DNA of 64,000 nucleotides from an uncultured Pelagibacteraceae bacterium (GTDB lineage: Bacteria; Pseudomonadota; Alphaproteobacteria; Pelagibacterales; Pelagibacteraceae), in contig CACDUS010000009.1 of NCBI GenBank assembly GCA_902555945.1, forward strand, positions 1 through 64,000, written 5' to 3'. Under the pieces are notes generated by a model, which saw only the letters and a program-made list of their open reading frames with translations, was not told where the DNA came from and did not search any database. Shown here piece by piece: positions 17,720-26,485 of the stretch. Both the position numbers and the translations under genes were made by a program. Positions within the stretch are counted from its first letter, which is position 1, and each line of letters opens with the position of its first letter.

Positions 17720-18140
17720 AAATTAGTTCCTTTATTCTTTTATGGATATTATTGTAAACTTTTTCAATAATTTCATCTTTTTTATTTAAATCATTTGTTT
17801 CATTAAGTAATTTTACAGGATCCTCTATATCCCAATGAATTATCTGATCTTTATTTGGCCAAATAGGGCAGACTTCATTATTGGCATTATTACAAACTGT
17901 AATAACATAATCCATTTTTATCTGACTTTTGATAAATACATTAAAATTTTTAGAATGATAATTTGAAAGATCATAATGTTTTGATAATAAATAATTCTTC
18001 ACATCTTCATTAATTTTTCCTGTTGGATTACTTCCAGCGCTAAAACCTTTATACATATCGTCATACTCGTTATTTATTATACTTTCAGCAATAATACTTC
18101 TTGCTGAATTACCTGTACACACGAACAATATATTCTTCAT
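17709..18140 (-). CDS. arsC: Arsenate reductase ArsC (low-MW phosphatase type)
   Basis: The 143-aa protein has the P-loop CTGNSARS (Cys8 to Ser15). A second pair of cysteines in TVCNNANNEVCP (8 apart) forms the relay that passes the disulfide to thioredoxin or glutaredoxin. HWDIEDP supplies the acid residue. All three cysteines are present, so it is likely a true arsenate reductase rather than a tyrosine phosphatase. It is translated with the aquaporin. High-affinity phosphate uptake also brings in arsenate, so the nearby pst island is a sensible partner. Confidence 0.88.
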   Translation of the reverse strand: MKNILFVCTGNSARSIIAESIINNEYDDMYKGFSAGSNPTGKINEDVKNYLLSKHYDLSNYHSKNFNVFIKSQIKMDYVITVCNNANNEVCPIWPNKDQIIHWDIEDPVKLLNETNDLNKKDEIIEKVYNNIHKRIKELIYEK

Positions 18141-18362
18141 TTAAAAAATAATTTTGTAAATACCAATTACAAACAGTGGAATTTGTAATCCAAAGTTTGT
18201 TAAGATTGCTTTATCTTTGCTCATAAATCCTGCAATAGTCCATCCAACAACTCCCAATCCATGAAAATAAATATTTAATGGATATATATTTAAATTAGTA
18301 AGAAGTATTCCCACTAAAACTAAAAACGTACTGATCCACTTTAGATATTTTTTTATAAACAT
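18141..18362 (-). CDS. Small membrane protein, function unknown
   Basis: I do not recognise this 73-aa protein with confidence. It has two or three hydrophobic segments (about 8-28, 30-46 and 55-73) and a short lysine-containing loop (MSKDKA). It begins the four-gene minus-strand cassette; its stop codon is directly followed by the arsC ATG. An AAAGGAAA ribosome site precedes its start. Co-translation with arsC and the aquaporin suggests a membrane-linked helper, but this is inference. Confidence 0.7.
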   Translation of the reverse strand: MFIKKYLKWISTFLVLVGILLTNLNIYPLNIYFHGLGVVGWTIAGFMSKDKAILTNFGLQIPLFVIGIYKIIF

Positions 18363-18420
18363 AAAATTTCCTTTCGTTATTATTATTTCAGTTATGTTAA
18401 GAATTTATTAAAATAAAGGA

Positions 18421-18804
18421 TTATCTACACTTTTTACATAATCCAAAAAACTCAAGATTGTATTTACTATATTTCATACCATCTTTGTCTTTGAAATTAG
18501 TTAAGTATTTAGAAAGACTTGAACTGCTAATTTCTGTTACTTTTTCACAGATTTCACAGATTGAAAATGCAGTAGCTTTTGATACCTGACAACTTGAATT
18601 TTGACAGGCTATAAAGGCATTTCTACTTTCAATTTTATGAATTTTTCCTATTTCAACTAACTTATCTAATGCTCGATATACTTGTAATGGAGCTTTAATC
18701 CCTTTTTTTTGAACATTAAAAAGTATTGCATAAGCTTTCATTGGTTCAGGTGATTTATCAATTAAATCAAAAATGATTTGCTGATTTTTTGAAAGAGTTT
18801 GCAT
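18421..18804 (-). CDS. zur: Zinc uptake regulator Zur (Fur family)
   Basis: The 127-aa protein has an N-terminal winged helix (about 1-65, YRALDKLVEIGKIHKIES) and a C-terminal dimer domain. Structural zinc cysteines C83-x2-C86 and C123-x2-C126 are all present. Its position directly after znuC-znuB, and Zur-like palindromes at the znu promoter, identify it as Zur rather than Fur. It would repress znuA and znuCB when zinc is sufficient. If transcribed with znuCB it would control itself. Confidence 0.88.
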   Translation of the reverse strand: MQTLSKNQQIIFDLIDKSPEPMKAYAILFNVQKKGIKAPLQVYRALDKLVEIGKIHKIESRNAFIACQNSSCQVSKATAFSICEICEKVTEISSSSLSKYLTNFKDKDGMKYSKYNLEFFGLCKKCR

Positions 18805-18828
18805 TTTATTTATTCTACTGATTCCTCA

Positions 18829-19632
18829 TCAATTTTTCAATTTAATGGATTGTTTTATATTTAATAAAGACAAAATAAATAAAAATAAAGAAGCCGCTAT
18901 AATTGATGGTCCAGAAGCAGTATTAAATTCTAGTGAAGAAAATAATCCTAAAATCACAGATAATAATCCACCAATGATTGAATAGATTACCATTTTCTGA
19001 GGACTTGATGAAATATTCCTAGCCATTGCAGCTGGTATAATTAACATTCCTGTGATTAACAACAAGCCAACCATTTTAATAGATATTGCAATGATGGCTG
19101 CCATTAAAATTGTAAATATAGCTTTAGCTCTATCAGGATTTAATCCTTCAGCTTCTGCCAATTCATAATTAACAGTTGATGCAAACAAAGGTTTCCAAAT
19201 TAATTTTAGAACTAAGAGGATTAATGCTCCTCCAATCCATATAATTAAAAGATCATTAACAGTAACAGCCAATATATCTCCAAATAATAATCCCATAATA
19301 TCAAATCTAATAAATGATAAAAAACCTATGACCACTAGTCCTACTGCTAACGATGAGTGAGCCAAAAGACCTAGTAAAGCATCACCTGGTAGATTTGTTC
19401 TCTTTTGAAGTTGTATTAAAGTTAAAGCTATTAAAGATGAGATAATGAATACCGAGAACGCTATATTGAATTCCATTGAATAAGCTAAGGTCACTCCAAG
19501 TAAGGCAGAGTGGGCTAGAGTATCTCCAAAATAAGATAATCTTCTCCAAACAACAAAACATCCAAGAGGTCCAGTGACTATGGCAACTCCAATACCTGCT
19601 ATTAAAGCTCTTATAAAAAAGTCATCTAACAT
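18829..19632 (-). CDS. znuB: Zinc ABC transporter permease ZnuB
   Basis: The 267-aa protein has about eight membrane helices and family motifs WRRLSYFGDTLAHSALLG near the N-terminus and VGLLLITGMLIIPAAMAR near 190. It forms the channel for zinc delivered by ZnuA, with ZnuC as ATPase. The gene follows znuC with no gap and precedes zur by 24 nt. Manganese-type permeases of the same family are the alternative, but the Zur context favours zinc. Confidence 0.92.
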   Translation of the reverse strand: MLDDFFIRALIAGIGVAIVTGPLGCFVVWRRLSYFGDTLAHSALLGVTLAYSMEFNIAFSVFIISSLIALTLIQLQKRTNLPGDALLGLLAHSSLAVGLVVIGFLSFIRFDIMGLLFGDILAVTVNDLLIIWIGGALILLVLKLIWKPLFASTVNYELAEAEGLNPDRAKAIFTILMAAIIAISIKMVGLLLITGMLIIPAAMARNISSSPQKMVIYSIIGGLLSVILGLFSSLEFNTASGPSIIAASLFLFILSLLNIKQSIKLKN

Positions 19633-20379
19633 TTAGTTTTTTTTTATTTCACCTTCGCTTGTATGAACATGATCGTGTCTATGCTCATATCTTGATAATA
19701 TTTGAGAAGCTTGTTCACCAAATAAAGCTTTATATTCATTATTTTTTGCAACATCCATTGGAGAACCTGAACAACAAACATGACCGTTTAGACAAACCAC
19801 ATGATCAGTTGCACTCATTACAGTATGCAGGTCGTGAGAAATTAATAAGATACCACAATTCAATTCATCAGAAATTTTCTTAATTAGTTCGTATAAGGCA
19901 ATCTCACCAGTAAAATCTACTCCTTGTACAGGTTCATCTAGTACCAATAATTCTGGTTTTTTTGAAATAGCTCTTGCAAGTAATACTCTTTGAAATTCTC
20001 CACCAGATAAGTCGCCCAAATTTTTATCTTTAAGATGAATAACACCAGTTAAAGACAAAGCTTCATCTATTGATTCTTTATCAAGACTTTCAGTCAATAC
20101 CATGAAATCATTTACTCTAAGTGGTAGTGTCCAATCAATTGAAATCTTCTGTGGAACATATCCAACTTTATTTGTGTATTTTTCAACTGAACCATCAATC
20201 TTTTTGTAAATACCTAAAGCAATTTTGGCTGTTGTGCTTTTTCCTGATCCATTTGGACCAATAAGAGTAACTATTTTACCTTTTTCAACTTGAAGTGATA
20301 CTCCTCTCACAAGCCATTTATTATTTAAACTAAAACCAGCTTTATTTAATTTCACAAGTATATTTTGATCTGAGCCCAT
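19633..20379 (-). CDS. znuC: Zinc ABC transporter ATPase ZnuC
   Basis: The 248-aa ABC protein has Walker A GPNGSGKST, a Q loop (VGYVPQKISIDWTLPLRV), the signature LSGGEFQRV and Walker B LLVLDEPVQGVD. The VPQ...DWTLPL stretch is typical of ZnuC/MntB-type ATPases. The C-terminus has a His-rich patch (RYEHRHDHVHTSEG), seen in several ZnuC proteins and possibly a zinc sensor. It is divergent from znuA; the 70-bp gap holds the tandem Zur sites. Confidence 0.93.
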   Translation of the reverse strand: MGSDQNILVKLNKAGFSLNNKWLVRGVSLQVEKGKIVTLIGPNGSGKSTTAKIALGIYKKIDGSVEKYTNKVGYVPQKISIDWTLPLRVNDFMVLTESLDKESIDEALSLTGVIHLKDKNLGDLSGGEFQRVLLARAISKKPELLVLDEPVQGVDFTGEIALYELIKKISDELNCGILLISHDLHTVMSATDHVVCLNGHVCCSGSPMDVAKNNEYKALFGEQASQILSRYEHRHDHVHTSEGEIKKN

Positions 20380-20399
20380 TTTATTCCTTGACTAATAAA

Positions 20400-20414
20400 T
20401 GTTATATTATTACA
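20400..20414. promoter_or_regulatory. Zur box 1 (imperfect palindrome)
   Basis: TGTTATATTATTACA is a 15-bp palindrome with one mismatched pair. It resembles the core of the E. coli Zur site (TGTTATA-TATAACA). It lies between divergent znuC and znuA, 18 bp before an almost identical second site. A TTGACT element at 20388-20393, a possible -35 box for znuA, is just upstream. Confidence 0.7.
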
Positions 20415-20417
20415 TAG

Positions 20418-20432
20418 TGTTATATTATAACA
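20418..20432. promoter_or_regulatory. Zur box 2 (perfect palindrome)
   Basis: TGTTATATTATAACA is a perfect 15-bp palindrome (TGTTATA-T-TATAACA), 17 bp before the znuA ATG. With box 1 it forms a tandem operator with an 18-bp centre-to-centre distance. This could let two Zur dimers bind cooperatively and shut both divergent genes. Confidence 0.8.
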
Positions 20433-20449
20433 ATTAAAATATACAACAT

Positions 20450-21460
20450 ATGAAAAACATTAAAAAATTACCATTTATCTTATCAATACTATCATTCTTA
20501 ACTATTTTTGTACCAGCAAATGCTGAAATTAAAGTAGTTACTTCAATTAAACCAATTCATTCATTAGCTAGTTATTTAATGGATGGTGTAGCAAAACCTG
20601 ATTTAATAGTAGATGGCTATGCTTCTCCACATGGATTTGCTTTAAAACCATCTCATGCAAAAATGTTACAAAATGCAGATCTTATATTCTGGGTTGGTGA
20701 GGATTTGGAAAATTTTTTAGAAAAACCATTAAAATCTGTTGCGAAAAAAGCTGAGAAAATTGAACTAATGGAAATCAAAGATTTAACTTTACTTAAATTT
20801 AGAGAAAGAAATATTTTTGACGAACATGATCATGGTCATAAAGAGGACGATCACGATGATCATGCCAAAAAAGAGGACGATCATGATGACCACGGACATG
20901 ACGATGAGCATAAAGAAGATGGTCACGATGATCACGGTCATGAAGGACACGCGCATGGTGAATATGATCCACATATTTGGTTGGATCCAATGAATACAAA
21001 AGTGATTTTAAGTGAAATGGCAGAACACCTGATCGAGAATGATCAAGAAAATGAAGCTAAATATAAAGCAAATTTAAAAAAAGCGCATAAAGATTTAGAT
21101 AAACTTACTAAGAAAGTAAAATCTGAATTAAACAAGGATTTCAAATCAATCGTTTTTCATGACGCATATCAATACTTTGAAAAAAGATTTGGCATTAATA
21201 TTCTTGGTGCTTTTACTGTAAATACCGATGTAATGCCTGGTGCTGAACAGTTAGCTGAAATAAGAGAAATAATTGAGCACGATAAAGTAAGCTGTATATT
21301 TTCAGAGCCACAGTTCAATCCTGATATTATTAAAGCTGTAGCAAAAGATACCAATGTTGCAACAGGGGTTATAGACCCATTAGGAGCAACTCTTAATCCA
21401 GGTAAAGATTTGTATTTCGATTTAATTGGCAACATGTCAAAATCTTTTAAAAGTTGTTAA
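20450..21460 (+). CDS. znuA: Zinc-binding periplasmic protein ZnuA
   Basis: The 336-aa precursor has a Sec signal peptide cut near residue 25 (PANA/E). Zinc ligands fit H61 (SPHGFALKPS), H175 (DPHIWLDP) and the His in VFHDAYQYF. Between the first two lies a charged loop at about 125-169 with 14 histidines alternating with Asp/Glu, typical of zinc-specific ZnuA and absent from manganese forms. The loop is built from near-repeats of KEDDHDDH. The protein hands zinc to ZnuB. Confidence 0.93.
   Translation: MKNIKKLPFILSILSFLTIFVPANAEIKVVTSIKPIHSLASYLMDGVAKPDLIVDGYASPHGFALKPSHAKMLQNADLIFWVGEDLENFLEKPLKSVAKKAEKIELMEIKDLTLLKFRERNIFDEHDHGHKEDDHDDHAKKEDDHDDHGHDDEHKEDGHDDHGHEGHAHGEYDPHIWLDPMNTKVILSEMAEHLIENDQENEAKYKANLKKAHKDLDKLTKKVKSELNKDFKSIVFHDAYQYFEKRFGINILGAFTVNTDVMPGAEQLAEIREIIEHDKVSCIFSEPQFNPDIIKAVAKDTNVATGVIDPLGATLNPGKDLYFDLIGNMSKSFKSC
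20822..20956 (+). repeat. Internal repeats encoding the ZnuA His-rich loop
   Basis: Near-repeats of a GAGGACGATCA-like unit encode KEDDHDDH-type blocks. The composition is locally richer in C and G than the surrounding DNA. Such tandem units can change in number by slippage. Minus-strand frames across it are by-products of the repeat. Confidence 0.6.
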
Positions 21461-21502
21461 ATAAAAATTGATCTTTATTCATAAATAATATCTAATAATA
21501 GG

Positions 21503-22501
21503 ATGAGTACAGTTTCCTTAACATTAGATGAGATTTTTGATTTAGCTAAAAAAACTTTATTAGCTAATGGATGTGATGATGAAACAGCTTCTATTCTGTC
21601 TGATCTAATTAGAAATGCAGAACGAGATGGGTCTTTATCTCATGGTTTATTTAGATTACCAGCATATGTAAGTGGATTAAAAAGTGGAAAAATTAATGGC
21701 AAAGGAAAGCCAGAAGTTAAAAAAATTTCTCCATCAGTAATTAAAGTTCAAGGTAACAATTGTTTAGCCCCAGTAGTTTTAAGTAAAGGTTTGCCTGAAT
21801 TAGTTAAAACTGCAAAAGAAAATGGTGTTGCTGTACTAGCAATAAATAATTCTCATCATATGGCAGCGATGTGGCCTGAGACAGAAAAATTAGCTGAAGA
21901 AGGCTTAGTTGCCTTTGCTTGTACTTCATACAAACCTGCAGTAGCCCCTGCTGGAGCAATTAAACCATTGTTTGGAACAAATCCAATTTCATTTGCATGG
22001 CCAAGACCTGGAAAAACTCCAGTGGTTTATGATATGGCGACTGCATCAATGGCAATGGGTGAAGTTCAGGTTGCTAAAAGAGAAGGGCATAAAGTTCCAC
22101 TTGGAACTGGTTTAACTAAAGAAGGTAAAGAGACTACTGATCCAGGTGCAATAGCAGATGGGGGTGTACTACTTCCTTTTGGAGGTTACAAAGGTTCAGC
22201 AATAGCGATGATGGTTGAGTTAATGGCTGGTGCATTAGTTGGTGATAATTTTAGTTTTGAAACAGCTGCAAAAGATAATAATGATGGTGGCCCACCTAGT
22301 GGAGGAGAATTTATTATTGCAATTTCACCAGATAAAACATCAGGTACTAATTGGCAAAAACACGCTGATGAATTTTTCGATAAGATGAAATCATTTGATG
22401 GTGTAAGACTTCCAGGTGAGAGAAGACATAAAAATAGATTAGACAAAGGTCCTCGAAATATTAACGAAGAGTTAGTAAATAAAATAAAATCTTTAAGCTA
22501 A
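21503..22501 (+). CDS. Ldh-family NAD(P)-dependent oxidoreductase
   Basis: The 332-aa protein belongs to the malate/L-lactate dehydrogenase (Ldh_2) family. This is seen in SHGLFRLPAYV near 50, the catalytic-His region INNSHHMAAMWP near 115, FGTNPISFAWP near 155 and VYDMATASMAMGE near 178. This family includes ureidoglycolate and sulfolactate dehydrogenases and reductases of cyclic imino acids (Delta1-piperideine/pyrroline-2-carboxylate). I cannot fix the substrate. It is monocistronic and its 3' end overlaps the convergent xth gene by 9 nt. Confidence 0.82.
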   Translation: MSTVSLTLDEIFDLAKKTLLANGCDDETASILSDLIRNAERDGSLSHGLFRLPAYVSGLKSGKINGKGKPEVKKISPSVIKVQGNNCLAPVVLSKGLPELVKTAKENGVAVLAINNSHHMAAMWPETEKLAEEGLVAFACTSYKPAVAPAGAIKPLFGTNPISFAWPRPGKTPVVYDMATASMAMGEVQVAKREGHKVPLGTGLTKEGKETTDPGAIADGGVLLPFGGYKGSAIAMMVELMAGALVGDNFSFETAAKDNNDGGPPSGGEFIIAISPDKTSGTNWQKHADEFFDKMKSFDGVRLPGERRHKNRLDKGPRNINEELVNKIKSLS

Positions 22502-23269
22502 GGTTATTTCAATTGGAGTATGATCTGAAGGTTTTTCACGACCTCTTGGATCTTTATTAATATTTATACCTTTAACTTGATCAATTAGTGAATTTGAAAC
22601 TAAGAAGTGATCAATTCTCATACCATTATTTTTTTGCCAAGCACCTCTCATGTAATCCCAAAAAGTATATCCTTCTTTAGTTTCATTAAAATGTCTATAA
22701 ACATCATTAAACCCTAAATTAATCATCTCTCTTAACTTTTTTCTTATTTCTAATCTAAATAAAGCATCATCCTCAAAACTCTTTGGATTATAAACATCCT
22801 CAGCAGCTGGAATGATATTAAAATCGCCAGCGAGAATAATATTTGGATTTTTTTTACTTAATGACTTTAATTGTTTAATTAAATCATCAAGCCATTTCTT
22901 TTTATAATCATATTTTTCAGTATCAACTGGATTACCATTAGGTGTATAAATATTTATTAATTGAATATTCTTTTTTTTATATTCAAGTTCAGCAGAAATT
23001 ATTCTTGATTGTTTTAACTTATCTTTGATTAAATCTGTTCTAATATTTTTTAATTTTCCTTTAGAAATAATAGCAACACCATTGTAGCTTTTTTGGCCAA
23101 ATACATGACTTTCGTAATCCATTCCTGAAAAATCATCGTATGGAAAGTTTACATCTTCAGTTTTAATTTCCTGCATCATGACAATTTCTGGTTTATATTT
23201 TAGAAGATAGCTTTTGATATTTTCAATACGAGCTCGAACAGAATTTACATTCCAAGAGGAAATAATCAT
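22493..23269 (-). CDS. xth: Exodeoxyribonuclease III
   Basis: The 258-aa AP endonuclease/3'-exonuclease has the EEP-fold motifs SWNVNSVRAR, MMQEIK (metal Glu), NGNPVD, AGDFNIIP and the C-terminal SDHTPI. It acts in base-excision repair. The start at 23269 is chosen because it opens directly with MIISSWNVNS and overlaps the erpA stop (TAATG); a longer frame upstream adds only hydrophobic residues within erpA. It is coupled to erpA. Confidence 0.93.
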   Translation of the reverse strand: MIISSWNVNSVRARIENIKSYLLKYKPEIVMMQEIKTEDVNFPYDDFSGMDYESHVFGQKSYNGVAIISKGKLKNIRTDLIKDKLKQSRIISAELEYKKKNIQLINIYTPNGNPVDTEKYDYKKKWLDDLIKQLKSLSKKNPNIILAGDFNIIPAAEDVYNPKSFEDDALFRLEIRKKLREMINLGFNDVYRHFNETKEGYTFWDYMRGAWQKNNGMRIDHFLVSNSLIDQVKGININKDPRGREKPSDHTPIEITLA

Positions 23270-23586
23270 TAAAGAGAAAAAGAAACACCGCAGCCACAAG
23301 AAGATTTAGTTTGTGGGTTTGTGATTTTGAATTGTTCACCAATTAATTCTGAAACGTAATCAACTTCTGATCCTTTTAATAAATCTGCAGAGGTTTTATC
23401 AATTAGTATATTCTCGAAATTTAAATCATCTGCAGCTTTTTCTTTGTCAAATGTAAATTCATACTGGAAACCTGAACAACCACCACCTTTAATAGCGATT
23501 CTAAAAAAAGACCCTTTATCTTTTTTAGATAATAAAACATTGATCTGTTTTAGTGCTTTATCAGTAAATTTAATTTCTTTAATCAT
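23269..23586 (-). CDS. erpA: Iron-sulfur cluster insertion protein (ErpA/IscA family)
   Basis: The 105-aa protein has the three conserved cysteines of A-type carriers: GGCSGFQYEF near 37 and CGCG at 99-102. It carries Fe-S clusters to target apoproteins. It precedes xth in a two-gene minus-strand operon, an arrangement seen in alphaproteobacteria. ErpA versus IscA cannot be separated by eye with certainty. It is divergent from dgt with 50 nt between. Confidence 0.88.
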   Translation of the reverse strand: MIKEIKFTDKALKQINVLLSKKDKGSFFRIAIKGGGCSGFQYEFTFDKEKAADDLNFENILIDKTSADLLKGSEVDYVSELIGEQFKITNPQTKSSCGCGVSFSL

Positions 23587-23636
23587 AATTGATCGCTGGT
23601 ATTACTAATATAATACTTAAATATTTATTTTAAAGG

Positions 23637-24755
23637 ATGAAAAAATACTCAAAGATAGGTTTATTCAAAAGCAAAGGAAGAATTTTTAAGGAATCTTTGT
23701 CCAAATATCGTTCTCCATTTCAAAGAGATAGAGATCGTATAATTCACAGCGCATCCTTTAGAAGACTTAAACACAAAACACAGGTTTTTGTTAATACAGA
23801 AGGTGACCATTATAGAACAAGAATAACTCATTCTATGGAGGTTGCTCAAATAGCAAGATCAATAGCACGCTATCTAAATTTAAATGAAGATTTGGCTGAA
23901 ACCTTGAGTCTTGCACATGATCTGGGTCACACACCATTTGGTCATGCTGGTGAAGATGCATTAAATGATTGTATGAGTGAGTTTGGCGGTTTTGATCACA
24001 ACCTTCAAACTTTGAGAATAGTAATGTTTTTAGAAAATAAATATTTAAGATTTAACGGTTTAAATCTTACAATCGAAACATTGGAGGGCTTATTAAAACA
24101 TAATGGACCTGTGGATGATTTGGATTTAGTAAATAATCTAATAGGTATTACCAAGTTTAAGAATATGATTAATTTTAATACTTATTCCTCTTTAGAAGCT
24201 CAAATATCAGCAATATCTGATGATATTGCTTACAATAATCACGACATACAAGATGGAATAAAAGCAAATCTATTTAAGTTAGAAGAGTTAGTTGAAATAG
24301 ACTTTTTTAAAGATATTTACGTTAAATATAGAAAAAAAATTAATAAAAAAAATTATAAAATAGCAACTTATCAGATTATTAGAGACTCAATCGATTTAAT
24401 GATTAAAGATTTAATTGGAAATACAATGAAAAATATTGCTCTAAATAAAATAAAAACGACAAAAGATATATTTAAATCAAATTTTCCAATAGTTAATTTT
24501 TCTGATAAAATTAAAAATTCTGAAAGTGAAATAAGATATTTTTTGAAATCTAAAATGTATAATAATAAAAATGTTTTAGCCAAAAATAATAAAGGCAAAG
24601 TAATAATTAAGTATTTATTTAACAAAATAATTAAGAGTCCAAGAAAATTTCTTACAAAAGAACAATTATCAAAAGATAAATATAGAGCAGTTTCAGATTT
24701 TATATCTGGAATGACTGATAGATATGCAATAAATCTTTATAGAAATATTAAATGA
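23637..24755 (+). CDS. dgt: dGTP triphosphohydrolase-like HD protein
   Basis: The 372-aa protein has the HD metal site: RITHSMEVAQIARSIAR near 62, then AHDLGHTPFGHAGEDAL near 97, and SDDIAYNNHDIQDG near 190. It splits dGTP or other dNTPs to nucleoside and triphosphate, which controls dNTP pools. The start overlaps no other gene, and its end overlaps argS by 4 nt (ATGA). The dgt-argS order is common in alphaproteobacteria. Confidence 0.9.
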   Translation: MKKYSKIGLFKSKGRIFKESLSKYRSPFQRDRDRIIHSASFRRLKHKTQVFVNTEGDHYRTRITHSMEVAQIARSIARYLNLNEDLAETLSLAHDLGHTPFGHAGEDALNDCMSEFGGFDHNLQTLRIVMFLENKYLRFNGLNLTIETLEGLLKHNGPVDDLDLVNNLIGITKFKNMINFNTYSSLEAQISAISDDIAYNNHDIQDGIKANLFKLEELVEIDFFKDIYVKYRKKINKKNYKIATYQIIRDSIDLMIKDLIGNTMKNIALNKIKTTKDIFKSNFPIVNFSDKIKNSESEIRYFLKSKMYNNKNVLAKNNKGKVIIKYLFNKIIKSPRKFLTKEQLSKDKYRAVSDFISGMTDRYAINLYRNIK

Positions 24756-26485
24756 ATATTTTTGATCAATACATAGATAAATTAAAAAAAATCCTTACAG
24801 ATTTATCCAAAAAAGGAACTATTTCTTTACCAGATAAGTTAGATGGTATAACTGCTGAAATACCTCCAGAAAAATTTAATTGTGATATTTCAACAAATGT
24901 TGCGATGGTTATATCAAAAATAAATAAAAAATCCCCAATAGAATTAGCAGAAATTTTAGTTGATGAAATAAAAAAGAATGACAAATTAATTAATGACATA
25001 TCTGTAGTAAAACCAGGTTTTATTAATATTAAATTTCAACCAATCTTTTGGACAAATTTTATTCAAGAAATAATCAAAAATTCAAAGACTTTTGGAATTA
25101 ATACAAAAGAAAAAAAGAAAAAATATTTAGTTGAATTTGTTTCTGCCAATCCTACAGGTCCGTTACATGTTGGTCACTGTAGAGGAGCAATATTAGGTGA
25201 TGTTATTGCAAATGTTTTATTATTTAACAATCACAAAGTTACAAAAGAATATTATGTAAATGACTATGGTAATCAAATTATTAATTTTACTAAATCTGTT
25301 TACTTTAGAATAAGAGAAATAAAATTTAATGAACCTTTTCCATCTTATAATGAGGACTTATATCCAGGTGCATATTTAATTGATTTTGCTCATAATATCA
25401 TTTCTTCAAAGAATAAAATTGATTTCAGTAATTTTGATAATATTTCAGATAAATTAACAGCTTTATCTATTGAAGAAGCTTTAAAATTGATTAAAAAAAA
25501 TCTCAATAGTCTTGGGATTGTTCATGATAATTTTGTAAGTGAAAAAAAATTAGTTTTGAATCAAGAGGTTGAAAAAGTAATAGATTTTTTACAAAAAAAT
25601 AATTTTGTTTATAAGGGTAAAATAAAGGCACCTGCTGGCGAAGATACTTCTAATTGGGTTGAGAGAGAGCAATTACTATTTAAGTCGACTGATTTTGGCG
25701 ATGACAAAGATAGAGCTTTACAAAAATCTGATGGTGCCTGGACTTATTTTGCAAGTGATGTGGCATATCACAAAAATAAATTAGATAGAAATTTTGATCA
25801 TTTAATAAATATTTTAGGCGCTGATCATGCAGGATACATAAAAAGAATTTCCTCTTCTGTTGAGGCAATATCAAAGTCAAAAAATAAACTTGTCTGTAAA
25901 GTTAGTCAGCTTGTTAAATTAATTAAAGATAAAAAACCTTTTAAAATGTCTAAAAGAAAAGGTGATTATATAACAGTTGATGATTTGATAAATGAAGTTG
26001 GAAAAGATGCCACAAGATTTATCATGTTAAATCGAAGTAGCGATGTAGAATTAGATTTTGATTTTGACAACGTCATTGAGAAATCAAAAGATAACCCTCT
26101 TTACTATGTTCAATATTGTTATGCTAGAATTGCTTCAGTTTTTAGACACTTGGAGTTGAATTTGAGTTCAGAAATAGAGATTAAAAAATTTGATTTTGAA
26201 TATTCTAGTGATGAAATAAAGATACTAAAAAAAATTTCAGAATGGCCTAAATGTATTGAGTCTGCAAGTAATAAACTTGAGCCTCATAGAATTCCAACTT
26301 ATTTATATGAATTGGCTTCTTTATTTCATTCATACTGGAATTTAGGAAAAGATAACTCAGAAAAAAGGTTTATAAATAATGATAAAAAAATCACTGATGA
26401 TAAATTAATTTTCTTAAAAGCAATATCAAATGTTGTAAAATCAGGAATGGATATTGTCGGAGTTAATGTTCCTGAAAAAATGTAA
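24752..26485 (+). CDS. argS: Arginyl-tRNA synthetase
   Basis: The 577-aa class I synthetase has the N-terminal additional domain, an HIGH-type motif PLHVGHCRGAILGD near 130, a KMSK-type motif FKMSKRKGDYIT near 405 and the C-terminal anticodon-binding helical domain with YARI near 445. It charges tRNA-Arg. It is coupled to dgt upstream (4-nt overlap) and shares one base with the next small gene. Confidence 0.96.
   Translation: MNIFDQYIDKLKKILTDLSKKGTISLPDKLDGITAEIPPEKFNCDISTNVAMVISKINKKSPIELAEILVDEIKKNDKLINDISVVKPGFINIKFQPIFWTNFIQEIIKNSKTFGINTKEKKKKYLVEFVSANPTGPLHVGHCRGAILGDVIANVLLFNNHKVTKEYYVNDYGNQIINFTKSVYFRIREIKFNEPFPSYNEDLYPGAYLIDFAHNIISSKNKIDFSNFDNISDKLTALSIEEALKLIKKNLNSLGIVHDNFVSEKKLVLNQEVEKVIDFLQKNNFVYKGKIKAPAGEDTSNWVEREQLLFKSTDFGDDKDRALQKSDGAWTYFASDVAYHKNKLDRNFDHLINILGADHAGYIKRISSSVEAISKSKNKLVCKVSQLVKLIKDKKPFKMSKRKGDYITVDDLINEVGKDATRFIMLNRSSDVELDFDFDNVIEKSKDNPLYYVQYCYARIASVFRHLELNLSSEIEIKKFDFEYSSDEIKILKKISEWPKCIESASNKLEPHRIPTYLYELASLFHSYWNLGKDNSEKRFINNDKKITDDKLIFLKAISNVVKSGMDIVGVNVPEKM

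Noticed and set aside
20789..20999. Minus-strand frames rich in His/Asp or Val/Met opposite the ZnuA loop
   Set aside because: They are mirror images of the repeated His-rich codons, with no ribosome site; ZnuA is certain.
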